Assembly (NCBI GenBank): GCA_963573305.1
Contig: OY754337.1
Location: 82,349,094-82,413,093, forward strand
Length of the DNA stretch: 64,000 bases
Source of the DNA: Pyrrhosoma nymphula
Taxonomy: Eukaryota > Arthropoda > Insecta > Odonata > Coenagrionidae
Direction of reading: 5' to 3'
The translations under genes were made by a program, and so were the position numbers. The notes under the pieces were generated by a model that was not told the DNA's origin, ran no database searches, and saw nothing but the letters and a program-made list of their open reading frames with translations. This document shows positions 1 through 10,362 of the stretch, piece after piece. The stretch's first letter is position 1, and each line of letters begins with the position of its first letter.

Positions 1-1272
1 AATCGTTTTCGGAACCCGATGAAGCGGAAAGGTCGCTTTTATCTTTATACGTACACAGAGGGAGTTAGAGAGAAAGAGGATACGGATCGATAGTTCTCAT
101 GATTTGGTGGAAAAAAACGAGCAGAAAGATAATACGAGGAGGCTGAATAACGTCACCATTTTTCAGTCACCTCAAGGTGCTTCCACCGTAAAATGACTTA
201 AATGTCATTTTATATATGTAACTCGGATGCTCATCAAATACGTCCGTAGACACGTATGCAATAAATAAATGTTGATACCAACAACCAAATCATACCTTTC
301 CAGCGTATTCTATTCACAAATGGAACTTAAATTCATTTCGTAAAATGCGAGAATGAGTGGAAATTGGACCCAAATAGTAGTTTTCTAACATATGTAAATG
401 CAATATTCGCAAAAAACTGTCCGTGAGATGCGATTTCTTCAAGGATAAAAAAGAGTGCGTGATAAAATTTAAACACCTTTCCATCTGAGATTGAAGGTAG
501 ATATTGAGTACAACTATGTGAAAAATTCGCCTTGAAAGCTAAAATAAAACGATGTGTAGTGTTCACAGAAATTATAATTCATTACTACCGATTTCCCTTC
601 CTTTTATCGTTACCTGAAAAATATTTATGATAAATTTATTGTGCAGTATAAGGTGTCCTAAAATGTAATTTTCCTGTTGAAGGAAAAGGAGGAGGGGGCT
701 AAGGCTTCAGTTTTTGAAGGGAGCTCAGAAACTAATGAAGGTTTAGAGCAACGGACAACTGTAGAGGGAGGCAGACGTTAGGAAGAATTGGTTGCAGTGA
801 CTAGGCCTAGCCTTTAGATGATGATGACTACCGATTTCAGTACATAGGACCTGAGTTTCATGTCTATGCGTTGAAAACTAAAATAAAAATTCCCTCGAGT
901 ATACCTTCCCATTTTATGTTTTGAAATACATTCCATATTAGAAAAGCCCTTATCACTCACTCACTGACTCAGAAACGCTGTAAGATGGAGCCACAGTCAC
1001 TTCAACTTTAAATTTAAGGTGCCTTTTAAAACCTAGTACTGCAATAGCTGAATTCAAAATGCGTAAGCACGATAGAAATGTCGCTGACTTCGGTTCCTAT
1101 GAATGGAAAAAGGCGTTCATCAAAAATGTATTCGTCGACTAATCTGCATATAGTTTACATACCTTGTTTCCGTATTTTAATAGCTAATCTATTTCATGAG
1201 AGAAAGCATATCTTTAATAGTACATGCAAAAAGGAGGAATCGATATTCCGTTTTGACTCGCACATTCGAGGC
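1..1272. other. Gene-free stretch with a degenerate repeat block
   Basis: I see no credible coding sequence here. A block at about 660-830 has a purine-rich segment that ends in a short ATG run (about 818-827). It resembles the decayed 3' end of a retroelement, but I cannot assign a family. The remainder is unremarkable AT-rich DNA. Confidence 0.4.
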
Positions 1273-1840
1273 TTAAGGCAGTTTGAGCGAAATATCACTT
1301 CACCTAGAATCTGACGGATTTGGCCTCATTAAAAACAAACTCCCATATTTCCAATAATATCAAAATATTAACCCCTTACCGAACTACTTTTCGAGCAATT
1401 TGCCTGAAAATGTAGGTTAGCTGTTTTGCATGGGATTGAGTACGGCTGTGCGCTCCAGAGAGAGAATATTGAAAAAATTGGGAATTTCTAACACCTAGAT
1501 TTTGCGAAAAAACTAACGTCTTGTAGTTTTTTTAAAAAAACTGTAACTATTTATGAAAATTATTCCATTTATCACCGCAGCAATTTTTACAGAATCACAA
1601 AAAAATATACTGTTTTGAAGGCTTTTTAGCGTCACGGCGTGAAGAAATGAGTCATGTTAGATACGTAAGTAAATATATTTATTTAATTACTGAGAATTTT
1701 TGTCAGATATAACTATATTTTTGTGCCATTAATGTTACAACATTTAGTTCTTACTTCTTACAGACGCTGAAATGAAAATAATAAAATTCGAATATGGTCT
1801 GCATTATGACTGGGAAACAATTACGCTCAAACTACTTTAA
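1273..1840. mobile_element. TTAA-flanked TIR MITE, copy A
   Basis: A 568-bp non-autonomous DNA transposon. Both ends carry TTAA followed by an inverted repeat whose consensus is GGTAGTTTGAGCGA; the left end reads TTAA-GGCAGTTTGAGCG and the right end CGCTCAAACTACT-TTAA. Two other copies lie in this window (33218-33796, and the split copy 46432-51959). They share the interior, including the segment just inside the left TIR (about 1291-1370) and the segment before the right TIR (about 1730-1830). TTAA at both ends suggests piggyBac-type target choice, but the ends lack the usual piggyBac CCC, so the superfamily is inferred only. No transposase reading frame is present. Confidence 0.8.
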
Positions 1841-2266
1841 GGCATAAAACAACAGGAAAGCCCACACGAGTGAAAGCGTGGCTCTCCGACTTTGGCTCCA
1901 AATGGGACTCTCCGTTGTCATTCAGCTCTATCGCGATTTCAACACGTGTGCACGATCACTTAGATGCCCTCCTCGACACGCACGTGTTCCTCGCGCCAGA
2001 GACACATTCACGCCATACGGGAGCGCTTTCAAGGAATTCAATTCGTGAAATGCACGAATACACGCATGCACTGAGCATGCCATCCCATTGGCAGATACCA
2101 GTTTACTGAGTGGTACTGAGAATGCGTAACATGTCATCATGTGCATCTGCTCACCCTAATTGAATCGTTGGGGCCTCATTCAGAAAGGACTAGGAAATTG
2201 TCGAAATGTCGACGATGATGAAATGTTTACGTCTCATCCTCGAAAAATCCTGATTGATGTATTATT

Positions 2267-2535
2267 GTGGGTTTACACTGGAAAGTTACTTCCGTGAGTT
2301 TCTTCTGCAAGTGCTTGCGGGGGATTTTTATAGGACGAAAGATTTTTCACAGGTTAACGTAGAGTCAGTTTGGCTACCGTTTACTCTTGCAACAATACGA
2401 TTCTACAATCGACTTGTCCGAAACATTTAAAATTTCTGCGAGCGGACTAGCAGGGCCGTTTACTCCTGCAAAATTTACGTCGAAAGTCACTTGCTGCAAG
2501 TAACTTACACAATAAGGTTGCCAGTGTAAACCCAC
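2267..2535. mobile_element. TIR element beginning GTGGGTTTACACTGG
   Basis: A 269-bp element bounded by perfect 15-bp inverted repeats GTGGGTTTACACTGG (2267-2281 and 2521-2535). A second shared word, AAGTTACTT, sits inside each end. Nothing inside codes for protein, so this is a MITE. The flanking bases do not give a clear target-site duplication, so the superfamily is undetermined. Confidence 0.7.
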
Positions 2536-5500
2536 CTTTAAAAAAGTTGAGTTTAGTCGAGGAACACGTCACAATCTCGTTGCTGCTGAGGTCCGACAAT
2601 TTTAAGACCCTCGACGAATTGGGCCAGAGATCTATGAACAGTCTTGCCTATGACTTCCTCGACCGCGAGGAGTGATATTCATATCAAATGCGGTCTACAG
2701 GTTTTTAGCGGCATGCAACAGTTCAATTTGATGTAAGAAGAATACTATTTCACTGAATCTCTTCTTTCTAATTACGCGATATTTAAACAGATATATAACC
2801 AAATAAAAACAATTTATAGTCTCATTATTTATAAAAAATATTTAAAATAATAGCAATTGGTGTCCTTTAGCAACCAGGCTTCACACACATTATAAGAACG
2901 CGTTCCATACCTCAATACTCTCTTCTTCTATAAAACTTTTCGTTAGTCCCCCTCACCTTTATGACACAGAGGAAGTTCGCCATTATCTTCTATCAGTTCT
3001 GCTTTTTAGGAACGCGAGAGTCGTTTCGAATAATTTCGTAAAATTGAATTGCTTCGCAAGCACTTAAATCAATGTTGACGGGGTTAAATATATTTTTGTA
3101 TCCATAAACAGTGAAACAATACAGGCATTTATAATAAAAGCGCAAAGCAATCGCGTATTTCCACCTACAGCATTAAAATACAATACGTTCTCTCTATAAT
3201 AGAAAAGAATTTCCTTCAGGTCACGTACGGCATCTAGATTTCGGCTGTACGTGTTCGGCTGCATGAGTCGTGAATGCACGGGTCTTCACAAACATTTTCT
3301 CCATAAAACATTTACTAACTTCATAAAATTGTCTTCCTACTTTTCTAAGTAACCTATTTGTCAATGTTTAGTCCTTTTTAAATTATCTGCATTCTCTGCT
3401 TCCTTTCTTACTGTCAGCAATCCCATTCTTCTCCCGAGTTTACCAAATATTACTAAAAATTCAAGTGGCCTCTGTTACCCTCCTTAATGTGTACCAATGC
3501 TTCTCAGTATGTTCTCATGTCTTCTGTCCCATGTAAGGATTCCAAGACGCAAAGGAGGCAGAAAATATTAGTGTTCCTATGCCTTTCATTAATGAATGAG
3601 GTACCTACCACTTCCCATGCTGAAAATAACTTCAAGTAGCTATTCTAAAATGTATCAGTATCACAGAAAATTGCAATGTATATTTAGTACATTCATTTTG
3701 GCAATGCTTGGATGAATAAAATCTAGAGAATCAGGTCTTAAAAAGTGGATCCGATATGTATATGCAAAATTTAAAGAGCAAAATAATGTCGAGCCAACGA
3801 CAAAGTTTGCTCTTTTCAAATTAAATTCTTGTATTTCTGGTGAGGAGGCACCCTTTTCCACACACTCTTTAGGCGGTTTGCAGGATACCTCATAGATGTG
3901 GTTGACCTACAATCCAATAGAACCTTTAAAAAAATACACTGCATCATCCAGATGCTTATCTATAAAAAAAACATTTTGATCGTCATTTGTAAATTCTTCC
4001 TTTTGAGCTCTCCCCAAGTTATTCCAACACCATGCTCGAAAGTATTTTGTCTCTGAATTCCTGCTGATTATATTGTTATACAATTTTTTCTTTGATCATT
4101 GTTCTGTTTTTCATGATGGTGCAATCAATTGGTTTTGACTTATCTTTCTTATTTGATGATGGAACTGACCTTATTTTATTTTATTATACATATATATATT
4201 CCAACGTTTGTATTGTACTCTTGTAGGACTGTGAGTCCTTTATTACATTGGTTAAATAAAATATCAAATATCAAGTCATCTTTTATGAGGCAGCTAGAAT
4301 TTATTTTTAAGACTTATTTCCTGTGTTAGTGTTGTCCCTGAGTTCTGAATTGCACACTCAACAGATCTAAAACTTAATATATTTGTGAATTTGTACACGA
4401 CTGTCAGTTGACAAAATGCGACCCTTAACCCTGAATTACAACTCTTATTATGCGATTCATAACCCTGAACAAGGCAATAAACTCCCAGAATACTAGAGTG
4501 CATGGTATAAATGTAGGGCCAAATTTCATGGCAGAAGGAGTTTGATATCAAGGATATTTACAGATAAATGGCAGGATAATATGCAGTACACATATATGCT
4601 ATGTGTTTATATAAACCGCGGTTTCCTTCAAATCACCAATCCTTTAATAAGATCATTGTAAACAGCTATATACTAAGAAGGACCAGAGTGCTTACAGTTG
4701 TTCATTTGTTCATCGATTTGTTCAGGAGTGAATTCATCAATTGTGAAAGGAAAGACTTATTAAATACTTTAAGCGATAAATTTCAATTTTTAGCAAGTAA
4801 AATATTTCTTTCATGCTTTAGCTGCCCATGTCTAATGTCTAATTTTCGTCATCTTTTTCCATCCTCTGTGACCGAATATTTTGGCTTTTAAGCATCTAAC
4901 TTAAGATTTTATTCCTTATACATTTTCCTTGAGTACGAGGCTCTCGTTTTATCGCCATATTTTCCTGCCAAGTTTTCCACGTTCCCAGTCATGTGAAGCA
5001 CGCCATTTTGCCGAGCTAACAAACTCCTTTCATCCTTCTTTTTATCCCAGCTATTGCTTTTTCGGCCCAAATATGGCGGGTATTGTGCCGAAAACTCCTG
5101 TTTGTTTTCCGTATTTAATCCAGCTGCTTCCATGGCATTTTATTAAGAATATGGATACAAAGCATCTGCAGTCATAGGTAGCTACATACCGTCACAGGCA
5201 CATAAAACGCCGTGGTGCTTAGAAAAGGTGTTTTTTTTATTTCTCTAAGAAATTCCAGGCCCAACATTTCGTGAAGTTTATATTAAATACTCCCCGCTAC
5301 CTTCCACTTTCACTACACAGAGAGTAAAGCATTAAAGACTGAATGCCTTGGGAAATGATTCAGTAAATAATTTAAAATTATAAAGAAAGGAATTTATGCC
5401 TAAAAGATTTCGATATGGACAGCTATCTAAAATTCTCGCAAAAAAAGCGTAAGTCAAAGTTGGAGATAGTTTAATTAGTACGGCAATTAAAAGGCAGAAT

Positions 5501-5698
5501 TCACTTAACACAGATCAGCAAGAGTAACTAAGAAAAAGCTTGAAATTAACTTATGTGGAATTTTAAATACAATCCATGGGGAAAACTCTATTCTTCTTTC
5601 TCAGTTATCTTAGAACTTAGAAGTTGGAATACAAACAGCCTGATATTTAAGTGGCAAAGTATCGCTTCCATACAGTTTGTTTTACCGACAAGTCTCCC
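2536..5698. other. Gene-free stretch
   Basis: AT-rich DNA with short open frames only. I recognise no domain, RNA gene or bounded transposon in it. Short frames around 3.6-5.2 kb have no coding-like base usage and no recognisable family. Confidence 0.5.
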
Positions 5699-5739
5699 GA
5701 CATCAGAGCTAATTCCCTACGGAATTAGCTCTGATGTCG
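5699..5739. repeat. Near-perfect hairpin at a LINE truncation junction
   Basis: Two arms of about 19 bases are exact reverse complements with a 4-base spacer (CTAC). The right arm is genuine LINE coding sequence leading into the SGVPQG motif. The left arm is an inverted copy of the same bases and ends where LINE homology stops. The hairpin therefore marks the 5' truncation point and probably arose during insertion. Confidence 0.8.
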
Positions 5740-6587
5740 TTAAAGTGACATCAGGTGTCCCGCAAGGAAGCGTGATCGGACCCCTTTTGTTCATTATATA
5801 CATAAATGATCTATGCTCTCGAATTAGCAGTAAAATACGTCTATTCGCCGACGACGCTGTCATCTATCGTGAAATTAGTGATCACTCTGACTTTGAAACT
5901 CTATCATCGGATTTAAACAACGTTCATGTGTGGAGCCAAGAGTGGGGACTCGAACTTAATCTGAGCAAATGCACGGCGGTACATTTCTTGCGGAAGTCGT
6001 CCAACTATTCCCATGTATATGCTGTGGATGGTGTTAACATAAAGGCGACAGATGAAGTGAAGTATCTAGGAGTTACGATAACTTCGGACCTATCGTGGGG
6101 AGCACATATAAGAAATATTTGTGGCAGAGCTCTGAAGAAGCTAGGATTCGTCAAGCGTATTGTGGGAAGATTTTCGGATGAAAAAGTAAAAGAGAGGTGC
6201 TACTTCGCACTCGTCCGGCCACACCTTGAATATGCAGCGAGCATATGGGATCCGGTGCAGAAAGACTTAGTCCGGGAACTTAATAAAATACAAAGGAAAG
6301 CTGCGCGATTCGTCAAAAACAGCTACGGGCGTACTGACAGCGTTACACAGATGTTAAACGAATTAGGCTGGGAGCCGCTAGAGACTCGGAGGCTGCGCGC
6401 TAGGCTTAGATTGCTTGAACAATTGAGAATAGATATCTTTCAGAGCGACACGGAGAACATCATATTAGAACCCCACTATATTTCCAGGTCCGACAGAAAC
6501 GATAAATTAAGAGAGATATTTTGCCGAACGGATAGGTATGGGAATTCGTTTTTCCCCCGAACAATAAGGGACTTCAATAAATGCTAG
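5721..6587 (+). pseudogene. LINE reverse transcriptase, C-terminal part
   Basis: This is the C-terminal half of a non-LTR retrotransposon ORF2, which makes cDNA at the target site. Visible motifs are SGVPQG (5751-5768), a segment of the type LLFIIYIND just after it, the catalytic FADD box (5844-5855), LEYAASIWDP in the thumb region, QRKAARFV, and the terminal FFPRTIRDFN just before the stop at 6585. The frame is open throughout but lacks the endonuclease and the N-terminal RT motifs, so it is a 5'-truncated copy. The reading frame runs upstream to 5553, but the part before 5721 does not look like LINE. The thumb and C-terminal motifs suit a CR1/Jockey-type element; the exact clade is not resolved. 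Confidence 0.85.
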
Positions 6588-6710
6588 GCGTAATTTCATT
6601 AGAGCGTTTCCTTTTTATCTTTAAGCGGCTGGTGTCCTAACACCCCCCGCCACACGCCTATTGAGGCGGCTTGCGGGGTAATATGTAGATGTAGATGTAG
6701 ATGTACATGT
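5721..6710 (+). mobile_element. 5'-truncated CR1/Jockey-type LINE with (GTAGAT)n tail
   Basis: After the ORF stop there is a short 3' UTR containing a CCGCCACACGCC-type motif, a GGCGGCTTGCGGGGTA motif and a tandem GTAGAT tail (about 6684-6705). The same 3' end recurs at 38120-38190, 39625-39686 and, inverted, 54061-54135. This defines one LINE family with a hexanucleotide tail instead of poly(A). Confidence 0.85.
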
Positions 6711-7640
6711 TTCAGTCTGTCGGGTTCTCCAAAACCACGGACGCATGGGCCACAAATAAATGAAAACAGGTAAGCAACATTTTTCTGTATAAAATATGAT
6801 AGTTAGGGAAAAGGCAGATGATTCATTTGAGGAATCGCTTCATTTTATAATTCGAACAACGCTCTGAAATTTGCAAGGATATACGAGCTAATAAATTGCA
6901 TATTCCAGTACTGAAAACGTATTTACAAAAGAATCAAGTCTTTAGTTAGAATTTTTCAGTCTCGCTACATTCTTGCCTCGTTTCGAATTTTTCCAGTCAG
7001 TTGGATCGTTACACAAATGATAAATATGCCGTATAGGTAAACAATCCATATTTGGAGCTACATTACGATGATGACAGCCGGATAAGAAAGTAAACAAAGG
7101 CAAGACTAACCCCAAATGCGAAATCTGGAACCTAATTGGTTCACGCATCCCAAATCATAAGCCCCCGATCCCATGTAAATGGGGTTTTCTATCCACACGG
7201 GCCTATGCGTCGACGAGTCTCAATGAATCCATCCATCCAATTCCACCGAGTGTTTATTCTACAGGAATTGATATCACGAGGTTGTTCAAGGGAAACAGAA
7301 TCAACGTAATTCAACATTGTGAAGAAAATGGGAAAATGTAATGTATGACAGAGAGAAATGTCACAAAATAGAAAGCCGCCATCCATTATGGACCGGTGAG
7401 AATGATGAATTAGACATCAAATCGCGAGACATGATTGGAATTAATTGTAAGTTCATTTAATCAGATATCTGAAGACACTAGAGGTAGATTTTTCCGCTGC
7501 TTACAATAATCTTTTCCTCACTTTTCAGAGTGCATGGATAAACCCGTTTCAAATACGTTCCCGGCTCTAATATTTCCAACGGGTTAACTGAATTAGATCA
7601 TCCGAACAGCGGTTGAGGCTATACGTTATACCAAATATAT
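6711..7640. other. Gene-free stretch
   Basis: No coding, RNA or bounded mobile feature is visible. Reading frames here are short and unrecognisable. Confidence 0.5.
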
Positions 7641-7993
7641 TATTTAGCTGGATGGCTGGTTGGTCTTTTAACTGAGGTCAGTTTCGCCATGAAGTAGAAT
7701 AGGGTAGATTGGTAAGGGAAGGTTTATTTAGGGAATCGGAGGAAGGATGGAGAGAGACACAGCAACAGCATCAACCTTCTCCAGGCGAAATTCACAATAT
7801 GGACCAACGTCCCATCCGACGGACGGAGTACTACGACCGAGGTGGTGCTCTTCACATGACACCAGAGTAGGAGATAGAGATTTAAAAAAAATACTCTGCC
7901 ACCGCTGCCTTGGTTCTGACCCAGACCCTCCGGGTGGGAAGCCAGTTATCCAGCCACCACACCCACTCACATGCTTTCAATCAATCAATACCC
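7641..7993. other. Likely retroelement-derived segment upstream of SINE
   Basis: This stretch has a more even base composition than its surroundings and abuts the tRNA-derived SINE without a clear boundary. It could be the upstream part of a composite SINE/LINE repeat. I see no defined ends or protein domain. Confidence 0.3.
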
Positions 7994-8218
7994 GGCCCCG
8001 GTGGCGGCGGGGTAAAGTCCTCACCTACTAATCAGAGGGTCGCGGGTTCAAGTCCCGCCTGGGTCGGTTTTTGGCATGCCCAGGGCATGGGTGTTTCTGT
8101 CAAGTTCTGGTGGTTCGGCCCCTGAGAAACCTGAAGATAAGCCAAAAGCTTATCGGTATCGCAGGGGCATACGGACCACCAGAATCGTCTGAGAGAAAAA
8201 CAAACAAAACAAAAAAAT
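7994..8218 (+). mobile_element. tRNA-derived SINE, copy 1
   Basis: The head is tRNA-like, with a GGTGGCGGCGGGG-type A-box region and a good B box, GGTTCAAGTCC (8045-8055). It is followed by a tRNA-unrelated body containing a TTCTGGTGGTTCGG motif and an imperfect hairpin around AAGATAAGCC. The element ends in an A-rich tail (about 8200-8218). A closely similar copy lies at 37493-37711, which confirms a dispersed family. Pol III transcription from the internal boxes is the family rule; activity is not shown. The tRNA-like head does not fold as a full tRNA, so this is not a tRNA gene. Confidence 0.85.
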
Positions 8219-8680
8219 TACCAAACTCGATCGCGTTTGGAAATTGATGTCTTCATGGCAATTTTAGTGCTTTTCTTGTTTACACCAATAAGTGAATATT
8301 AATTTATTACAAAGCAAGAACGCTTCAAAGGTTACTAATACGCAGTTGACCCAGATAAGCCTAAGAGCGAAAACGAATGATAAGTGGGCATTAGACGCTA
8401 TCGACATGGGAACTTGACGACAACCCTCTTCTGCTCGTTTTGAAGGAAAACATATCACTCTGCTCATAGCCACCGCTTCGTTCGAGCAAAGAGGTTGCCA
8501 ACAGTTAGTGAAATAATTAATTAGTTCCTCCGGAGTAATACATTTGGTGCTCAAATACGGTTTCAATCTTTGAAAAAACAAGTCAGGAATAATATTTTTC
8601 ACTAAAATGAAACATTCTTCCGTAGATATACAGACCAATACTCATTTTTTAATAAAAAATACCTTGATGGTGATGAGACT
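8219..8680. other. Gene-free stretch between SINE and Penelope-like remnant
   Basis: A minus-strand open frame of 124 codons covers most of this stretch, but it shows no recognisable domain. It may be part of the Penelope-like terminal repeat, or chance. Confidence 0.3.
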
Positions 8681-8705
8681 TTCGAGTTTTGCTGCGTTCC
8701 GAGCA

Positions 8706-8749
8706 TTTTTCGCTCAACGCTTCACTTGGGTTGCAGGGAGCGTCTTCAG
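8706..8749 (-). ncRNA. Hammerhead-ribozyme-like motif (Penelope type)
   Basis: On the minus strand the order is CTGAAGA, one base C, stem GCTC, a loop of 22 bases, stem GAGC, then GAAAA. This is the hammerhead core layout with a 4-bp stem II. It lies about 80 bases after the endonuclease remnant, which links the motif to a Penelope-like element. Confidence 0.55.
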
Positions 8750-8827
8750 GAGCGAAGTCGTCGTCTTATATATGGGAGAGTTGCGGAGGTTGGATATCTA
8801 TCATTCTTTTGTCATCGGTTGAGGTGG

Positions 8828-9281
8828 CTAGTTTTGTGTCCCGCTGCTTCCTTTGTATTCGTCACGGTTGGTCTGGGCGGACTTCTCTTCGTCAAGTAGT
8901 CCGACGACGAGGCGTTTCCAGGAGTGAGACAGTTGATAGCCATCATCAAGATTAGTAGTATTACCCCGTTTTACGATATCTATGGACTCGCTAATTAAAC
9001 GGTGGAGGTAAAATTCTTTTCTTATTAACACCTTTGCTTTCTCGAATTCTATTAAATTGTCGGATTCCGACATAAAGTGTCGGCATCGGCTGATTTCTGC
9101 AAGTTCCTGTTACGTCACTCCTATGTTCATGAATCCTCGTTTGAATAGGGCGGCAGGTTTGCCCAACATAACTGCCGCCGCAACTACAAGGTATCCCGTA
9201 CACTCCTTCCGACTGCAAGTGGAGTTGTTTGTCTTTCGAAAGAACATATTCACTTTCGCTTCGAGCAAAAGCGCTTTGCAT
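8828..9281 (-). pseudogene. GIY-YIG endonuclease domain of a Penelope-like element, frameshifted
   Basis: The GIY-YIG nuclease nicks the target during Penelope-like retrotransposition. In the first frame (9281-8991) the GIY half reads GVYGIPCSCGG (9206 downward). It is followed by YVGQT (about 9170-9156) as the YIG half, then the conserved TRIHEH stretch. The domain continues in a second frame (9073-8828) with EFEKAKVLIRKEFYLHRL, a RESIEI-like ISESIDI segment, the NLDDGYQLSHSW motif typical of the family's C terminus, and then the stop. At least one frameshift separates the two, so the copy is dead. An overlapping frame at 9110-9517 may contain part of the RT-endonuclease linker. Confidence 0.85.
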
Positions 9282-9400
9282 AGAGCATCAAGCAATTTTG
9301 CAGCGAGCTTTGCATGTGTTAAGGTATCTTGTTCTGTTGATAAATATTCGTCGAAGCAAAAGCGATTCTTCTTTAAGCCGTCTCGCTCCACTGGCGTGTA

Positions 9401-10240
9401 CGGCCGGCCTGATCCCCGCATATATTCTCTTGGAATGTGCCCTTTAATTTCTGCGAATTTTTCGGAAGGCTGAAGTCCAGGAGGGCACTCTGGGAAGGCG
9501 TCGCGAAGGAGTTGCATAACACGTGACCCACTCGTCCGAAGCGCGCGCGCCCCAGACCCGATTTAGAATGGCCCACCACCCACTAGCTCCGCCGGCGGCC
9601 GAGGAGTGAAATAACAGCCTGCCCAATTACGAGACAATGACTTGGCCGTTATCTCTCTCCTCCCTCTCTCTTATCTCTCTCTCTCTCTTTCCTCCCTGCT
9701 CACCACTACTCCCCACGCTCAGCAGCGAGTAACGCGCGAGTGCTAGAGGAAATTATTTCTGCGACTGGCTGCAATGCGGCGCTGCTTTTCCCGCGCCGAT
9801 CCATCCTCGCATGCACGAATACAGTTCGTATGACTTCGATAGGCAATGACAACAAAGGACCATTCAGCGGCAATACGCGCTTGAACGGGTTTTCACGCAC
9901 ATTCAGGGGGCCTTCATGATACCCCTTCATATTTCGGCGGGCAGAAAACAAATGAAAGGTGGAAGACGTCACAATGATATTGGCACTGCAGTACTTGCAT
10001 GTAATTGGGAAAAGCATAATTGGCGCGATCAAATGCATTCATTGGTAATAAATTGAGTTGGCAATTACATTATTATGCTAATTTGATGGCAGTGGTTTCG
10101 CTTTAACCATATAAGTACATATTCTAAGCAAACGTGCAACGTCTCCATCATTATAATAAGTTATTTGAAATAAGAATATCTGATGCTTTCCCGACGTATG
10201 ATGTTGGTGAAGTCCATTTGGGTTCTCCACTGGGTCACAC
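9401..10240. other. GC-richer gene-free stretch with CT microsatellite
   Basis: About 9480-9860 is clearly GC-richer than the surrounding DNA. It contains CACGTG (about 9520), GCGCGCGCGC (9540-9549) and a CT-rich tract at 9650-9698. Such tracts can bind GAGA-type factors in insects, so a regulatory element is possible. I see no core promoter or coding exon that proves it. Confidence 0.3.
9650..9698. repeat. CT-rich simple repeat
   Basis: A pyrimidine tract of repeated CT with a few interruptions. Confidence 0.8.
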
Positions 10241-10253
10241 TCTGCATTTATTC

Positions 10254-10347
10254 CGACGTTTCGATGTAGATACGAGTCGTCCATCGTCACAATCCAAGTC
10301 ATCAGGGCAAGGCCCTGATGACGATGGACGACTCTCACATCGAAACG
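10254..10347. repeat. Inverted pair of hammerhead-like motifs
   Basis: Two motifs face away from a short centre (CAAGG, about 10308-10312). Plus strand: CTGATGA (10315-10321), C, stem GATG, loop, stem CATC, GAAACG (to 10347). Minus strand: CTGATGA (10305-10299), a roughly 12-base insertion, GATG, loop, CATC, GAAACG (to 10254). The arms share the loop segment GATGGACGACTC. This looks like two Penelope-type terminal-repeat fragments joined head to head, with no coding sequence nearby. Confidence 0.65.
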
Positions 10348-10362
10348 TTAAGTGAAAGTCTC

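Larger units (their letters stand above)
8680..9400 (-). mobile_element. Penelope-like element remnant
   Basis: Reading on the minus strand, this fragment holds a GIY-YIG endonuclease in two frames (9281 down to 8828), then about 80 bases of untranslated DNA, then a hammerhead-like motif (8749-8706). That order, endonuclease followed by terminal-repeat ribozyme motif, matches the known architecture of Penelope-like retroelements. The reverse transcriptase is missing or unrecognisable, so this is a 5'-truncated copy. Confidence 0.8.

Noticed and set aside
7994..8066. tRNA gene
   Set aside because: The A and B boxes are present but no cloverleaf forms, and an identical head plus body recurs at 37493; it is a SINE.
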